This document shows, piece after piece, positions 16,441-24,752 of a DNA stretch of 43,599 nt. Under the pieces are notes generated by a model that worked only from the letters and a program-made list of their open reading frames with translations, was not told the DNA's origin and searched no databases. Positions within the stretch are counted from its first letter, which is position 1, and each line of letters begins with the position of its first letter. The stretch spans positions 1 to 43,599 of the IMG/VR virus record IMGVR_UViG_3300025163_000006; one strand, written 5' to 3'. This stretch comes from a virus. The position numbers were made by a program, and so were the translations under genes.

Positions 16441-19400
16441 TGCGTACACTAAGCGATAGCTTTAAGACTCATAGGTTGACGCCTGATACCAAGTTAAATA
16501 AGAAACTTGAAATACAGACTTCAGACGGCACATGGCATGACGTTACTTCTGAATGGATAGATGCCGAAAGCTTATCGCTGGAACTTGACACTCAAGAGAG
16601 TATAACTTCGCCCGCCCAGTTTATTTTTACCCTCACGGGTAATAAGCTCGGCACCTATGTGAGGGGCGATAAGGTGAGGCTCACAGTCTATTTTGAATCC
16701 TCTGACACCTACACCATCTTTGAAGGTTACATAGCATCCATTTCGGTGAAAGGCAGAAACACAACCTTCACCGCCTACGATTTCTGGTACAAAGATTTGG
16801 ACAAGCGGCTCGGCAAGGTCGGTTTCCTCGACAGTAAAGGCAATCTAATACCTCTGTTTTCGTTTACCCAGTTACGCAAGCTATGGTCTAAAGGGACAGG
16901 CTATTTCTCATTAATCTCACACTGGAAAGCCGTACGTGACTTCTATATCGACCCTGCCTCTTCGGAAGCCAACATCTGTGACTATCAGGAGTTGATGATT
17001 GGCGGTGACGTAGCTGTTGCACCCAATGGTGCATTTTATGTGTTGATACTGTTTCAAGGGAAAGCAACCATCCAATATTGGGAAACACCTGTTGCACCTA
17101 AGAATGAGGCTACAATCAGCTTCTCCTACGTCTATGATAGGTGCAAAATAGTTACCCCTTTTCCATACTCAGATAAGGTGGCGTTTGTACTTTGGGATAG
17201 CGATTATTATAAATGGCGTGCATATAGATGGCAACCTGGTTCAAGTGTGGAGCTGATATTTACGGATTCGACCTTCCCTAATTACAATTTTGCAGGTGGT
17301 ACCCTCGTACATAGGTCAGACACTTACTGGATGATATCTGGCTACTCTGAAAGTGACCCCGATGTAAAGGCGATATTCACGATTAGGGAAGACGGTTCGG
17401 TCTCCAGCCCACTCATCGGGCTTTACAGCCTTGACACAGATTATAGGGCGGTAGGCGACTACCCCTATTATTATGGATATGAGCAAAGCGGTAGTACTAA
17501 ATACGCCTATGTTTATGATATACCCAATGATACAAAATCATCAGTCCCGATTTCCGAATTCCCGACCATGTTACGTACAGCCGATTTCGGTGATTATTGT
17601 GTCACAGACACCTATTGGATGCGTTATGATGCTCAGGTGGTGGAGATAACTTCTGACACACTTAAAGGCACATATTGGACGAATTATGCCGATAGTGATG
17701 CTGTCTATGGTTGCAAACGCACGGGTAAATATGAGTTAACGATTTTTAAGGCAGAGGCGCAGACAGATGCAGGTGGCGATTTCACAGGTATCTCGTACAC
17801 AACAAGTAAAATTAGGCGCACACTTGTACCAATAGATGATGTACAAACCCCATATGCTGCCAACACTGATAATGCCTCAACAACACCTGAAGGCACAAGC
17901 CACCATTTTATGATAGGCAGGATAACTCAAATCAGCCAGGGTGACTGGAAACTCTTTAACAGCTATCTTTTCTTTCTGGATGAATCTGGTGGCCGCCGTC
18001 GATACTTCCATTTTGCATCCACAAGCGACCCTTACAATTCAGATGCTGAGGCGCTTGCTGATGCAGCATTCCTGTCGTTGCTCGCCGTGCGGGGTGACTT
18101 GGATATTGTGCCGCTTGAAGTATCGGCGGGCCAGCCATCGGTTGAAATCACTGATGATTTAGCAAATCTTAACTCGTTTTCTATCGACCGCAAGTATAAC
18201 GCAGTCAGCGGCCAATTCACCTATCCATATTTGAATGATGAGACACCGAGGTCTATCCAGGTGTCGGGGCTCGATAATGCTGAGCATGCACGTGTGGTTA
18301 GGTTTGCACGCAGGGTGCTCGTTAATTCTCCTATCTGGGAGGGACAGCTCGAATCAGTTTTGCTTATTGAAACCGAGCCATTTGATAAGCTAACGTTGTC
18401 GTTGACCAAGATGCCATTTTCCTATTCGCCGTCGGTTTTCCTTGACGGCCTCACGTATAGGTTACCGAAGATTGAGCTGAGGTTCAGGTTGCGGGAGCTC
18501 GACCCCGATACTCGGCTGTATCTGCCGTTCGAGGAGGGGCATCTCGATATACCTGCACCTGAGGTCTCGGTGATAGAGGAATCGTCAGGCTTCGAACTGC
18601 CTCGATATTACTGTGTGCAGGCATTTGATGGTGCAAGCTTTTCTGATGTGTCGGCAACCGTCGAGGCATATAGTGACGATTTCACATATGCGAATGCAAG
18701 AGTTTACTGGGATGCGATACCAGGCGCCATCTCATATCGTGTTTGGTATAAGAGCTGGCCTACTGATTCGTACGAGCACTATGTTGATGTCAGAGATACT
18801 GAGATACTAGATAAGGGGTCAACCGTTGAGGCCGACGATACGGAGTATGAATGGCAGACTGATAGCTCAGGACCCCAATCATCTGCCATCCTTTACACAT
18901 ATGATTACTCACCCAAGTGTAACCACGGCGTTTGCACGGGTATCACATGCCTGAGCGAATCGCATGGCGTCCTGCTCGACGGCAGTTCAAGCTACATTGA
19001 TGCGGGATACAGAGGTACAGGGTTAGCTGATGAGCTTACCGTGCTGGTAGCTTGCAAGATGACGAAACTTGATGCCACACAGGTGATTGTGCATCGGGGT
19101 GAGCATGGTACAAGCGGGTATCATATCTACAACTATTATGATGCGGTGGCTGATACGAACCGCTTTATCTTTCGTGTGATAGGGGCTGACGGTAGTGTCT
19201 CGTGTTCCGAAGAGGCCACTTTCAATGACTTCGTGACTCTTGCTTTGACTTATAAATCAGGCGAGGGTGGTGCAGGTTACGTCGATGGCGAACAGGTTGG
19301 TGTGATTGCAGACAGCGGCGATGTTGATTACACCAACGACAGCAATGTAGGAATAGGGGCAAACATTTACAGCACACCACAATATTTCTTTGGTGGCGAA

Positions 19401-19487
19401 ATCTATGAGGTTAGGATAATAGCCCGTAAATACAGTCAATCGGAAATTCAGAAGTGGCATAATGAAGTTAAACGCAAATTTAGTTGA
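16440..19487 (+). CDS. Large tail tip protein with FN3-like and LamG-like domains
   Basis: 1015 residues, starting on the last base of the tape-measure stop. Residues 1-130 resemble a distal-tail/baseplate N-terminal domain (beta-rich, ending F-E-G-Y-I-A-S-I-S-V-K-G). About 180-500 is beta-rich with repeated aromatic strands. About 560-690 resembles a baseplate hub. About 700-790 is FN3-like, with W-D-A-I-P-G-A-I-S-Y-R-V-W-Y. About 815-1005 is a concanavalin/LamG-type domain beginning S-H-G-V-L-L-D-G-S-S-S-Y-I-D-A-G, with a V-D-G-E-Q-V-G strand. LamG modules in tail proteins usually bind host glycans, so this is the best candidate for the receptor-binding protein. Confidence 0.8.
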   Translation: MRTLSDSFKTHRLTPDTKLNKKLEIQTSDGTWHDVTSEWIDAESLSLELDTQESITSPAQFIFTLTGNKLGTYVRGDKVRLTVYFESSDTYTIFEGYIASISVKGRNTTFTAYDFWYKDLDKRLGKVGFLDSKGNLIPLFSFTQLRKLWSKGTGYFSLISHWKAVRDFYIDPASSEANICDYQELMIGGDVAVAPNGAFYVLILFQGKATIQYWETPVAPKNEATISFSYVYDRCKIVTPFPYSDKVAFVLWDSDYYKWRAYRWQPGSSVELIFTDSTFPNYNFAGGTLVHRSDTYWMISGYSESDPDVKAIFTIREDGSVSSPLIGLYSLDTDYRAVGDYPYYYGYEQSGSTKYAYVYDIPNDTKSSVPISEFPTMLRTADFGDYCVTDTYWMRYDAQVVEITSDTLKGTYWTNYADSDAVYGCKRTGKYELTIFKAEAQTDAGGDFTGISYTTSKIRRTLVPIDDVQTPYAANTDNASTTPEGTSHHFMIGRITQISQGDWKLFNSYLFFLDESGGRRRYFHFASTSDPYNSDAEALADAAFLSLLAVRGDLDIVPLEVSAGQPSVEITDDLANLNSFSIDRKYNAVSGQFTYPYLNDETPRSIQVSGLDNAEHARVVRFARRVLVNSPIWEGQLESVLLIETEPFDKLTLSLTKMPFSYSPSVFLDGLTYRLPKIELRFRLRELDPDTRLYLPFEEGHLDIPAPEVSVIEESSGFELPRYYCVQAFDGASFSDVSATVEAYSDDFTYANARVYWDAIPGAISYRVWYKSWPTDSYEHYVDVRDTEILDKGSTVEADDTEYEWQTDSSGPQSSAILYTYDYSPKCNHGVCTGITCLSESHGVLLDGSSSYIDAGYRGTGLADELTVLVACKMTKLDATQVIVHRGEHGTSGYHIYNYYDAVADTNRFIFRVIGADGSVSCSEEATFNDFVTLALTYKSGEGGAGYVDGEQVGVIADSGDVDYTNDSNVGIGANIYSTPQYFFGGEIYEVRIIARKYSQSEIQKWHNEVKRKFS

Positions 19488-19498
19488 TAGGAGGTAAT

Positions 19499-19990
19499 AT
19501 GGCGATACTCTGGGGCACACAATACCCGAAGATTGAGCTACAGAAGTGGGATGGCTCGAACTGGGTTACCGCCACCGAGGTTGATAACAACCCCTATCAG
19601 TTCACTAACGATGATGAGGTTGACCTCAAAATCTATTTCGAGAAGGTGCTTGACGGCGACCGCTATGTCACAGAAAGCGGTAAGGTCATCGAATACCTGA
19701 AAGGCTGGAGGCTGGTGGTTGAAATCGGATGGCGTATCTTTGACCGCAAAGATTTGACCGAATTTCTGCGTAACGCTTACAACTGGCATGCCACCGATAA
19801 ACGGATAGTTGTGTATCCACGACCTGCCACCACATCGGAATATGGGATGTCCAGCTACGTCTGCATCGTCGACAAGGACTGGGATTTCGACTATCCAGAA
19901 GGCAAGTGGTTTGGGCATACGGGTCGCATACGGTTTATAAGCACCGAGCTACTGGATAACATACCCGAAGAGCTACTGGCAGCCGCATGA
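19499..19990 (+). CDS. Minor tail-associated protein, unknown
   Basis: 163 residues from ATG 19499, chosen because TAGGAGG ends 4 nt upstream; a TTG at 19484 is in frame but precedes that site. Beta-rich with many Trp/Tyr and acidic residues. It begins with a strand pair like other tail-tip partners (I-E-L-Q-K-W-D-G-S-N-W-V-T). No family recognised. Position after the tip protein suggests a baseplate component. Confidence 0.7.
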   Translation: MAILWGTQYPKIELQKWDGSNWVTATEVDNNPYQFTNDDEVDLKIYFEKVLDGDRYVTESGKVIEYLKGWRLVVEIGWRIFDRKDLTEFLRNAYNWHATDKRIVVYPRPATTSEYGMSSYVCIVDKDWDFDYPEGKWFGHTGRIRFISTELLDNIPEELLAAA

Positions 19991-20610
19991 AACGCATAGC
20001 GATAATCTTGTTGTTGCTGCTTGCGGGGTGCCAGCAACCTGATTACCGCAACTCAGTATGTCAGGTGTGGGCGTACAAAAAGTATACGTTCGACAAGCAG
20101 GTAATTTGTGCTAAACAGGGGACGGGTTTTCTTATCACTCCCAATCTTGTGCTCACCTGCGCACACGTCGTGACGTTTGGCTCGCCTTCATTTATGCATC
20201 GCATGCCCGCCGATAGCATAATCTGCATATTTCTATCGGACACAGTCTTGGCAACTGTCAGCGATATTGACCAGAAGCGTGATATCGCCAAGCTCCAGCT
20301 ACAAGGGTTTCACGGTACACCGCTGAAGGTCGGGCATTTTGAGCTCATATTTACCTCAACCCAGCAATTTGGTAGTTTCCTCTTGGTGCTCGGCTATCCC
20401 AGCGGTGAGTGGTCGGCTTTCCCTGCACGTGCAATCGAACCCGATACCTCAGGTGATAAAATAGTTGCACTCATCGATAGCCATAAGTCATTAGGTGGCG
20501 CTTCAGGTAGCCCAGTTTTATATAAAGGTTATGTGGTGGGTATCCTACAAGAGCAAGGAATAGGTGGTTATACGCATAAGAGGTTTATAAGATTCAGGTT
20601 GTTGGATTAG
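19987..20610 (+). CDS. Lipoprotein trypsin-like serine protease
   Basis: 207 residues. The N-terminus is a lipoprotein signal: two basic residues, a Leu/Ile core and the lipobox Leu-Leu-Ala-Gly-Cys15. The mature part is a chymotrypsin-fold (S1/S46-like) peptidase: G-T-G-F-L-I-T strand, catalytic His in T-C-A-H-V-V, Asp in K-R-D-I-A-K-L, and Ser in G-G-A-S-G-S-P-V. The protein should be exported and tethered to a membrane, facing outside the cytoplasm. It overlaps the preceding tail gene by 4 nt. Possible roles are altering a surface receptor (superinfection exclusion), processing a tail protein, or lysis. It is not a prohead protease, which would be cytoplasmic. Confidence 0.82.
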   Translation: MKRIAIILLLLLAGCQQPDYRNSVCQVWAYKKYTFDKQVICAKQGTGFLITPNLVLTCAHVVTFGSPSFMHRMPADSIICIFLSDTVLATVSDIDQKRDIAKLQLQGFHGTPLKVGHFELIFTSTQQFGSFLLVLGYPSGEWSAFPARAIEPDTSGDKIVALIDSHKSLGGASGSPVLYKGYVVGILQEQGIGGYTHKRFIRFRLLD

Positions 20611-20618
20611 GAGGTGTG

Positions 20619-21476
20619 ATGGATTTTCACAAATTTGTTTTGGAGCCTACAGAGCCTACAGACCATGGCTTATTATACAGGTTGTATTTCGTTGGTGACC
20701 TGCACTTCGGTACGACAGAGTTCAACCACCGTGCATGGCAGAAGTTCATCATCGAATACGTTGAGCACCCTGGATATGTCATCTTTATGGGCGATTTGGC
20801 AGAGTTCATACCCTTTAATGACCCGAGATTTGACATCACGTTGCTCGATAAGCACGAATTTAAGAAATTCACGGATATCAAGGAATATGCATACACCATA
20901 TTGAAGCTACTCGAGGAGAAGCTCGAAATCTTTAAGAACCGCACATTACTATTTATCGGTGGTAACCACGAGATGGCATTCTTTGACACCACAACGTTGT
21001 CACCATTGCGATACTTGAGCGAAAGCTTTGGCTGCCCATATTCTCATTATCGGGCATATGTAGCATTGCGTCTGCATGACCCAACCGTCGACCATTGCCG
21101 AGGAGTGGTCACCGCTATCCTGCATCATGGTGCGGGGTTGGGTAGACGCCGTGGTAGTAGCATTAATCGGGTTGAGGAGATGACGATGTGGGGCAGCGCC
21201 GAGCTCTATGTTATGGGGCACTCACATCAGCTGATAGCGAGCCCCGGCAAACATTATAGGTATCAAAAAGGCACCTTAAGACTGCTCCCAGTCTGGTATA
21301 TCCGAGGTGGCACCTTTCGCACAGGTGATTCGGATGTAAAACCCGAACCCCTCGATTACTCAGTGAAACGTGGCTATCAACCGCTGCCTGCAGGTTGCCC
21401 GAGAGTCAATATCTACATCCCTTGCAAAAAGAAAGGTGATTTCGAGATAACAGTCGATTTATTATCATGGGCGTAA
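20619..21476 (+). CDS. Calcineurin-like metallophosphoesterase
   Basis: 285 residues from ATG 20619 (AGGAGG 4 nt upstream; the GTG at 20616 is too close). All five metal motifs are present: G-D-L-H-F-G, G-D-L-A-E-F, G-G-N-H-E, H-H-G and G-H-S-H. The fold hydrolyses phosphodiesters or phosphomonoesters with two metals. No nuclease-specific capping domain (as in Mre11/SbcD) is evident, so the substrate is open: nucleotide, nucleic-acid end or signalling nucleotide. It lies between the lipoprotein protease and the lysis promoter. Confidence 0.85.
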   Translation: MDFHKFVLEPTEPTDHGLLYRLYFVGDLHFGTTEFNHRAWQKFIIEYVEHPGYVIFMGDLAEFIPFNDPRFDITLLDKHEFKKFTDIKEYAYTILKLLEEKLEIFKNRTLLFIGGNHEMAFFDTTTLSPLRYLSESFGCPYSHYRAYVALRLHDPTVDHCRGVVTAILHHGAGLGRRRGSSINRVEEMTMWGSAELYVMGHSHQLIASPGKHYRYQKGTLRLLPVWYIRGGTFRTGDSDVKPEPLDYSVKRGYQPLPAGCPRVNIYIPCKKKGDFEITVDLLSWA

Positions 21477-21805
21477 AAGAAGGTTATTGCCTCATACAGG
21501 CGATACTTGATGCTTCGGCATTCACAAGACGGGCACTCGATGCACAGAGGTTGCAGACCCTGTATTCGCTCGTCGCCCAGCACGGTGGTTATCCAGCTGA
21601 CCACCTGCAGGAGTTGCTCGATTTACTAATCGACCTTGAGCCATTCGTCGTGATACACGGTAGGGCTTATGTGTCACCAACATTACCCTGTATAGCAATT
21701 ACCAAATCCGAAGACCATGCACACGCTGAATTCCACACCCAATTCGCTGATATATCAACGAAACCCGATATACTCATCGTGTTCACCCAAAAGTTTGAGA
21801 CTTGA
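21467..21805 (+). CDS. Hypothetical protein
   Basis: 112 residues, starting 10 nt inside the phosphoesterase gene. A helical first half (I-L-D-A-S-A-F-T-R-R-A-L-D-A-Q-R-L) is followed by strands with several His residues. No family recognised, possibly a small winged-helix fold. It is the last gene before the lysis promoter. Confidence 0.6.
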   Translation: MGVKEGYCLIQAILDASAFTRRALDAQRLQTLYSLVAQHGGYPADHLQELLDLLIDLEPFVVIHGRAYVSPTLPCIAITKSEDHAHAEFHTQFADISTKPDILIVFTQKFET

Positions 21806-21830
21806 CAATTTGAAAAATGGATTATATTAG
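21802..21830 (+). promoter_or_regulatory. Lysis-cassette promoter
   Basis: TTGACA at 21802-21807 continues as TTGACAATTTGAAAAATGG and leads to TATATTAG (21823-21830). TATATT lies 15 bp and TATTAG 17 bp from the -35. The same extended sequence recurs before the terminase, an early gene and the RNA operon. The holin-like gene starts 31 nt further on with AAGGAGG. Confidence 0.7.
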
Positions 21831-21861
21831 AGATGCAGATGTTTGGAAATAAGGAGGTAGA

Positions 21862-22152
21862 ATGGCAGTAAAGTCACGAGGTGTTATTGTATTAGCTTTG
21901 GTTGTGATAGCGGTTGTCCTAAGTGCAGCGACTGGGATTTTGGACTGGTTCGGTAAGACGAGTGTGTTTATATTCTCGGGACTTGCCATCTTCCTTGCCG
22001 CCTTCTGGTTGGCTGATTGGTTTCTCTTTTGTTGGCTTGACCAGAAGTCTGGCAGGTTCCAGAAGCTGGCGGATGAACCGTTGCCTTTGGCAATCGTAAC
22101 CGCTGCATTGCTATTGGCATTGTCATTTCTGTGGATGGGTATGCCTAAATGA
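21862..22152 (+). CDS. Holin-like membrane protein
   Basis: 96 residues with three hydrophobic segments (about 7-28, 34-60, 74-92), a short basic start and a Lys end. It lies immediately upstream of a secreted peptidase, behind a dedicated promoter and the SD AAGGAGG. Size, topology and position fit a class I holin that would permeabilise the membrane. Holins are too diverse to assign by sequence alone. Confidence 0.65.
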   Translation: MAVKSRGVIVLALVVIAVVLSAATGILDWFGKTSVFIFSGLAIFLAAFWLADWFLFCWLDQKSGRFQKLADEPLPLAIVTAALLLALSFLWMGMPK

Positions 22153-22598
22153 TTATCTTTTTAATTCTGAGCTTCACATCTGGCGATATAGCAACACAAT
22201 TGCAAGAGAAGTTTTTATCTTTTGTCTGGCAAACCAAAGGCATACGTTATGTCTATGGACGTACGGATTGCAGCTGGCTGGTAAAACGGTGGTTCAACCA
22301 CTTGGGGTTATATTTACCTCGTGGTTCGTGGATACAATATGAATATTTGCTCACACAGGGATGGCAGAAGGATACAATTGGTCATGAATTCGGGTTATTC
22401 TTTTTCAGAGGTACCAACCCACGACGTCCAAAGAGCCAGATTTCACACGTCGGCATCTTGTATCGCAAAGAGCTCGATTACTGGTTGACTTATGAGGCAA
22501 GGCGTAAACAGGGAGTTGATTTCTATCTACGGGAGTTACCGCATCCCCAATATAAGACCGAATTTCTGTTTAACCCAAGATGGGACGTGAAGCTTTAG
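22149..22598 (+). CDS. Secreted NlpC/P60-type cell-wall peptidase (endolysin candidate)
   Basis: 149 residues overlapping the holin-like gene by 4 nt. A short hydrophobic N-terminus (M-I-I-F-L-I-L-S-F) may be a signal-arrest segment. The catalytic domain fits NlpC/P60: Y-V-Y-G-R-T-D-C-S-W with nucleophile Cys, then S-H-V-G-I-L-Y with the general-base His. Such enzymes cut D-Glu to diamino-acid bonds in peptidoglycan. The position in a holin-endolysin-spanin-like order supports lysis. Confidence 0.8.
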   Translation: MIIFLILSFTSGDIATQLQEKFLSFVWQTKGIRYVYGRTDCSWLVKRWFNHLGLYLPRGSWIQYEYLLTQGWQKDTIGHEFGLFFFRGTNPRRPKSQISHVGILYRKELDYWLTYEARRKQGVDFYLRELPHPQYKTEFLFNPRWDVKL

Positions 22599-23056
22599 CT
22601 TTGGTTGCAATAATCTTGATTTCTATGGGTTTGGGTTATTCGCTGGCTGTTATCACTTTAGAACCCGAAGAGCCACTAATTTTACAACCACGTAGTGTGA
22701 TAGCTGTCGATACAGTGTATCGGACGTCCACACAAATCCGCTATATTCACGATACTGTATATGCGATAGTTGTTGATACAGTATTCCGTCGTGACACCCT
22801 GCGCATACCGCTCACCCTTTACTGGTGGTTCTACAAGGACAAATATGTTAATGTGAAATTACGGACGGTGTACCTTGATTCATTTAGCTATTCGCTCAAT
22901 TTCACACCTGCACGACCCAAACATCTAATGCTGGGTCTATGTTTTGATAACTATTCCTATCTCTGGCTGCTTGGCGGTTATAAGAACGCTTTACTCGGGG
23001 TTGGTAAACGAGGCAATAGCTATCGGTATATGCTCGGTATTCGATGGACATTTTAG
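22580..23056 (+). CDS. Membrane-anchored envelope protein, possible spanin equivalent
   Basis: 158 residues, overlapping the peptidase gene by 19 nt. There is an N-terminal transmembrane segment (about 5-25), a Thr/Val/Asp-rich region with repeated D-T-V-Y / D-T-V-F strands, and a C-terminal half of alternating aromatic strands ending in Trp-Thr-Phe. A C-terminal Phe after an amphipathic strand is typical of outer-membrane proteins. Together with the lysis context, this suggests a protein spanning the periplasm. Not a sequence match to known spanins. Confidence 0.5.
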   Translation: MGREALALVAIILISMGLGYSLAVITLEPEEPLILQPRSVIAVDTVYRTSTQIRYIHDTVYAIVVDTVFRRDTLRIPLTLYWWFYKDKYVNVKLRTVYLDSFSYSLNFTPARPKHLMLGLCFDNYSYLWLLGGYKNALLGVGKRGNSYRYMLGIRWTF

Positions 23057-23087
23057 TTGACAACCCGATTTCTATATTAGATTAAAG

Positions 23088-23312
23088 ATGATGCGTATCT
23101 ATCCGTGGACAGGCTTACAGCTGGATGTCACTATCTTGAAGGATAGACCACGAGATGCCATAAAAGGTAGGACATTTCTGCGCTGTACAGTTGGGCGTAT
23201 GCAACATCCAGCTATCATCTTTATCGTCGTCACCGCTAAACAGACACGCCGATTCTTCGGTATTCCAATCCGCAGGAAACGTAAATATGCCATCCCTGTG
23301 TGGGTTGATTAG
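23088..23312 (+). CDS. Small basic hypothetical protein
   Basis: 74 residues, very basic (about a fifth Arg/Lys). Beta strands around I-I-F-I-V-V-T-A and a basic R-R-K-R-K patch near 62-66. Two consecutive ATG codons start it; no strong ribosome-binding site. A TTGACA at 23057 has no good -10. Unknown. Confidence 0.5.
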   Translation: MMRIYPWTGLQLDVTILKDRPRDAIKGRTFLRCTVGRMQHPAIIFIVVTAKQTRRFFGIPIRRKRKYAIPVWVD

Positions 23313-23325
23313 AAAGGAGGTTAAA

Positions 23326-23610
23326 ATGATAAGTAAATCAGATTTGGAGGTTTTAGGTGAACTTCGGCATGCTATAGACCGAGCCGCAGCTTCTCTTAGT
23401 GAAAAATTAGTTAAGGGTCACGCTCGTATATGTTTATTCCTTCCCGATACTCCCGCTTATCAATTCGTCTTTAAAATGTCGGACGTTGTGAAACGCATAC
23501 TCGATGTCGAGGATATATACAAAGTTGAGAGCCTGGGCGAACCCTTAATAGGTTATGCAACCTTGGTATTCGTGCCGATAGATAGCCAAGGGCGGGTTAA
23601 ATGTGTTTAG
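23326..23610 (+). CDS. Hypothetical protein
   Basis: 94 residues from ATG 23326, which has AAAGGAGG 6 nt upstream; the frame stays open to 23191 but upstream codons overlap the previous gene. Helix-rich first half, then a strand region ending V-F-V-P-I-D. Unknown. Confidence 0.65.
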   Translation: MISKSDLEVLGELRHAIDRAAASLSEKLVKGHARICLFLPDTPAYQFVFKMSDVVKRILDVEDIYKVESLGEPLIGYATLVFVPIDSQGRVKCV

Positions 23611-23876
23611 GCGGTATAGCAAAGATAAAGGATGATAGGATAGCATTGGTTCGGTTGGAACGAGGGCAGGAATTTGCACAGTTATTGTTGGGTCGATGTT
23701 GGGCGAAACGGGATGAAGTTCGAGATGTAGCACTTAATTGTATACGTCTTAAACGCATTATATCGATTGAATTAGTAAATAGAAACAAAGGAGCTTTACC
23801 AATCCGTAAATCAAGGAGGTTGTATGAGTATAAAACTATTCCTTTTATTTATCTTCCTCATCCTTGTTGCCACTGA
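23601..23876 (+). CDS. Hypothetical small protein (uncertain)
   Basis: 91-residue open frame starting 10 nt inside the previous gene, with GGGCGGG upstream. Basic, with helical R-L-E-R-G-Q-E-F-A-Q-L-L-L and a Cys-Cys-His end. Its last 53 nt overlap the next gene, whose SD is strong, so the true end or reality is doubtful. Without it, 23611-23823 would be a 213-nt gap. Confidence 0.4.
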   Translation: MCLGGIAKIKDDRIALVRLERGQEFAQLLLGRCWAKRDEVRDVALNCIRLKRIISIELVNRNKGALPIRKSRRLYEYKTIPFIYLPHPCCH

Positions 23877-24114
23877 ATATTTTAAGAAACGGTTTAAGCT
23901 CGATGGCTGGTCGGTGAATGGTGTGGCTTTCCTTATTGCACTCGTCCTTAGTCTGGCTTACCTGGTTGTGAAGCACGTGGTTTGGTATGAAGTCATCCTC
24001 TGGACGATTGTGTTATTCATCTCGGCTTGTGGCGCATTCGACCTACTCAAAGAGCTATTCCAGTGGATAGGCATCGGTGTGCATAAACGCAGACGTGCAG
24101 TTGTTTCGAGATGA
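23824..24114 (+). CDS. Three-segment membrane protein
   Basis: 96 residues with hydrophobic segments at about 4-17, 31-50 and 57-73 and a basic C-terminus (K-R-R-R). AAGGAGG lies 5 nt before the ATG. It could be a second holin or antiholin, since it is just 1.7 kb downstream of the lysis genes, but no family was recognised. Confidence 0.6.
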   Translation: MSIKLFLLFIFLILVATEYFKKRFKLDGWSVNGVAFLIALVLSLAYLVVKHVVWYEVILWTIVLFISACGAFDLLKELFQWIGIGVHKRRRAVVSR

Positions 24115-24416
24115 GGAATACATACTACCTGCGGGTGCTGCAACAGCATCCGCAGGCTTCAAACAAGGAGCTGGCGAGGCTGTTCTCAACGACACCTGAA
24201 TACGTGAATGTGATACTGCAAAGGCTGAAAGACAAACGGTTAATCACCATCTCACACAGGAATGGTCGCAGGATTAAGTTAACCCGTCAGGGTGAACGTT
24301 TATTGGAGGAGAGTTCAGTTGATAAGCTAACCCTACACCTCAACCGCCTAATCACCCAGCTACGGGAGCTAAACAAGAACTTGCGTGAGCTTCGGAAACG
24401 CAAGTTTGTCAAGTGA
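24111..24416 (+). CDS. Winged-helix DNA-binding protein
   Basis: 101 residues overlapping the previous stop by 4 nt. Residues 5-65 form a winged helix-turn-helix: helix A-S-N-K-E-L-A-R-L-F, recognition helix T-P-E-Y-V-N-V-I-L-Q-R-L-K-D-K, then a wing with I-S-H-R-N-G-R-R-I-K-L-T, ending T-R-Q-G-E-R-L-L. This is the MarR/phage replication-organiser type. A basic coiled coil follows. It is the only clear phage transcription-factor candidate here, next to the replication genes. Confidence 0.7.
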   Translation: MRNTYYLRVLQQHPQASNKELARLFSTTPEYVNVILQRLKDKRLITISHRNGRRIKLTRQGERLLEESSVDKLTLHLNRLITQLRELNKNLRELRKRKFVK

Positions 24417-24417
24417 C

Positions 24418-24445
24418 TTGATTTAATCAACAATTTGTTTATAAT
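24418..24445 (+). promoter_or_regulatory. Possible promoter or operator before replication genes
   Basis: TTGATT (24418) and TATAAT (24440) are 16 bp apart. The first lies in a perfect dyad TTGATT-T-AATCAA (24418-24430). If used, transcription would start about at the SD of the next gene, giving a nearly leaderless message, so either the start is slightly upstream or the dyad serves regulation. Confidence 0.4.
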
Positions 24446-24455
24446 AGGAGGAGCC

Positions 24456-24752
24456 ATGCTATCCTGTAAAATTGGTAAGCACACAGTTTTGGAGATACAG
24501 GTGCTTGGCGTTTTACAGATGCCGAAGGGTTCGTTAATCGGCTACTCAATAGTCAACCATTCACCACGTGTGGTTGACTGGTTCTCAATCAAGTTCCGTC
24601 TGCACACGGATAAAGGAGATATTGACCACTGGGTTGCAGGTGCCGATTTACCACCAAATGGCACAAAGACAAATATCATCTATTCAAATGATGCTATCAG
24701 CGAAGTGCGTGAAATAAGCATCATACAGTTCCTAACAAGTGAGGAGCTGTGA
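24456..24752 (+). CDS. Hypothetical beta-rich protein
   Basis: 98 residues from ATG 24456 (AGGAGG 5 nt upstream). Beta-sandwich-like: V-L-E-I-Q-V-L-G-V-L and a later N-H-S-P-R-V-V-D-W-F strand pair. No family recognised. Precedes and overlaps the prim-pol gene by 1 nt, so it is probably co-translated with it. Confidence 0.65.
   Translation: MLSCKIGKHTVLEIQVLGVLQMPKGSLIGYSIVNHSPRVVDWFSIKFRLHTDKGDIDHWVAGADLPPNGTKTNIIYSNDAISEVREISIIQFLTSEEL

Noticed and set aside
23057-23085. TTGACA as a promoter before the gene at 23088
   Set aside because: TATATT is only 10 bp away and the sequence at 17 bp (GATTAA) is a poor -10.
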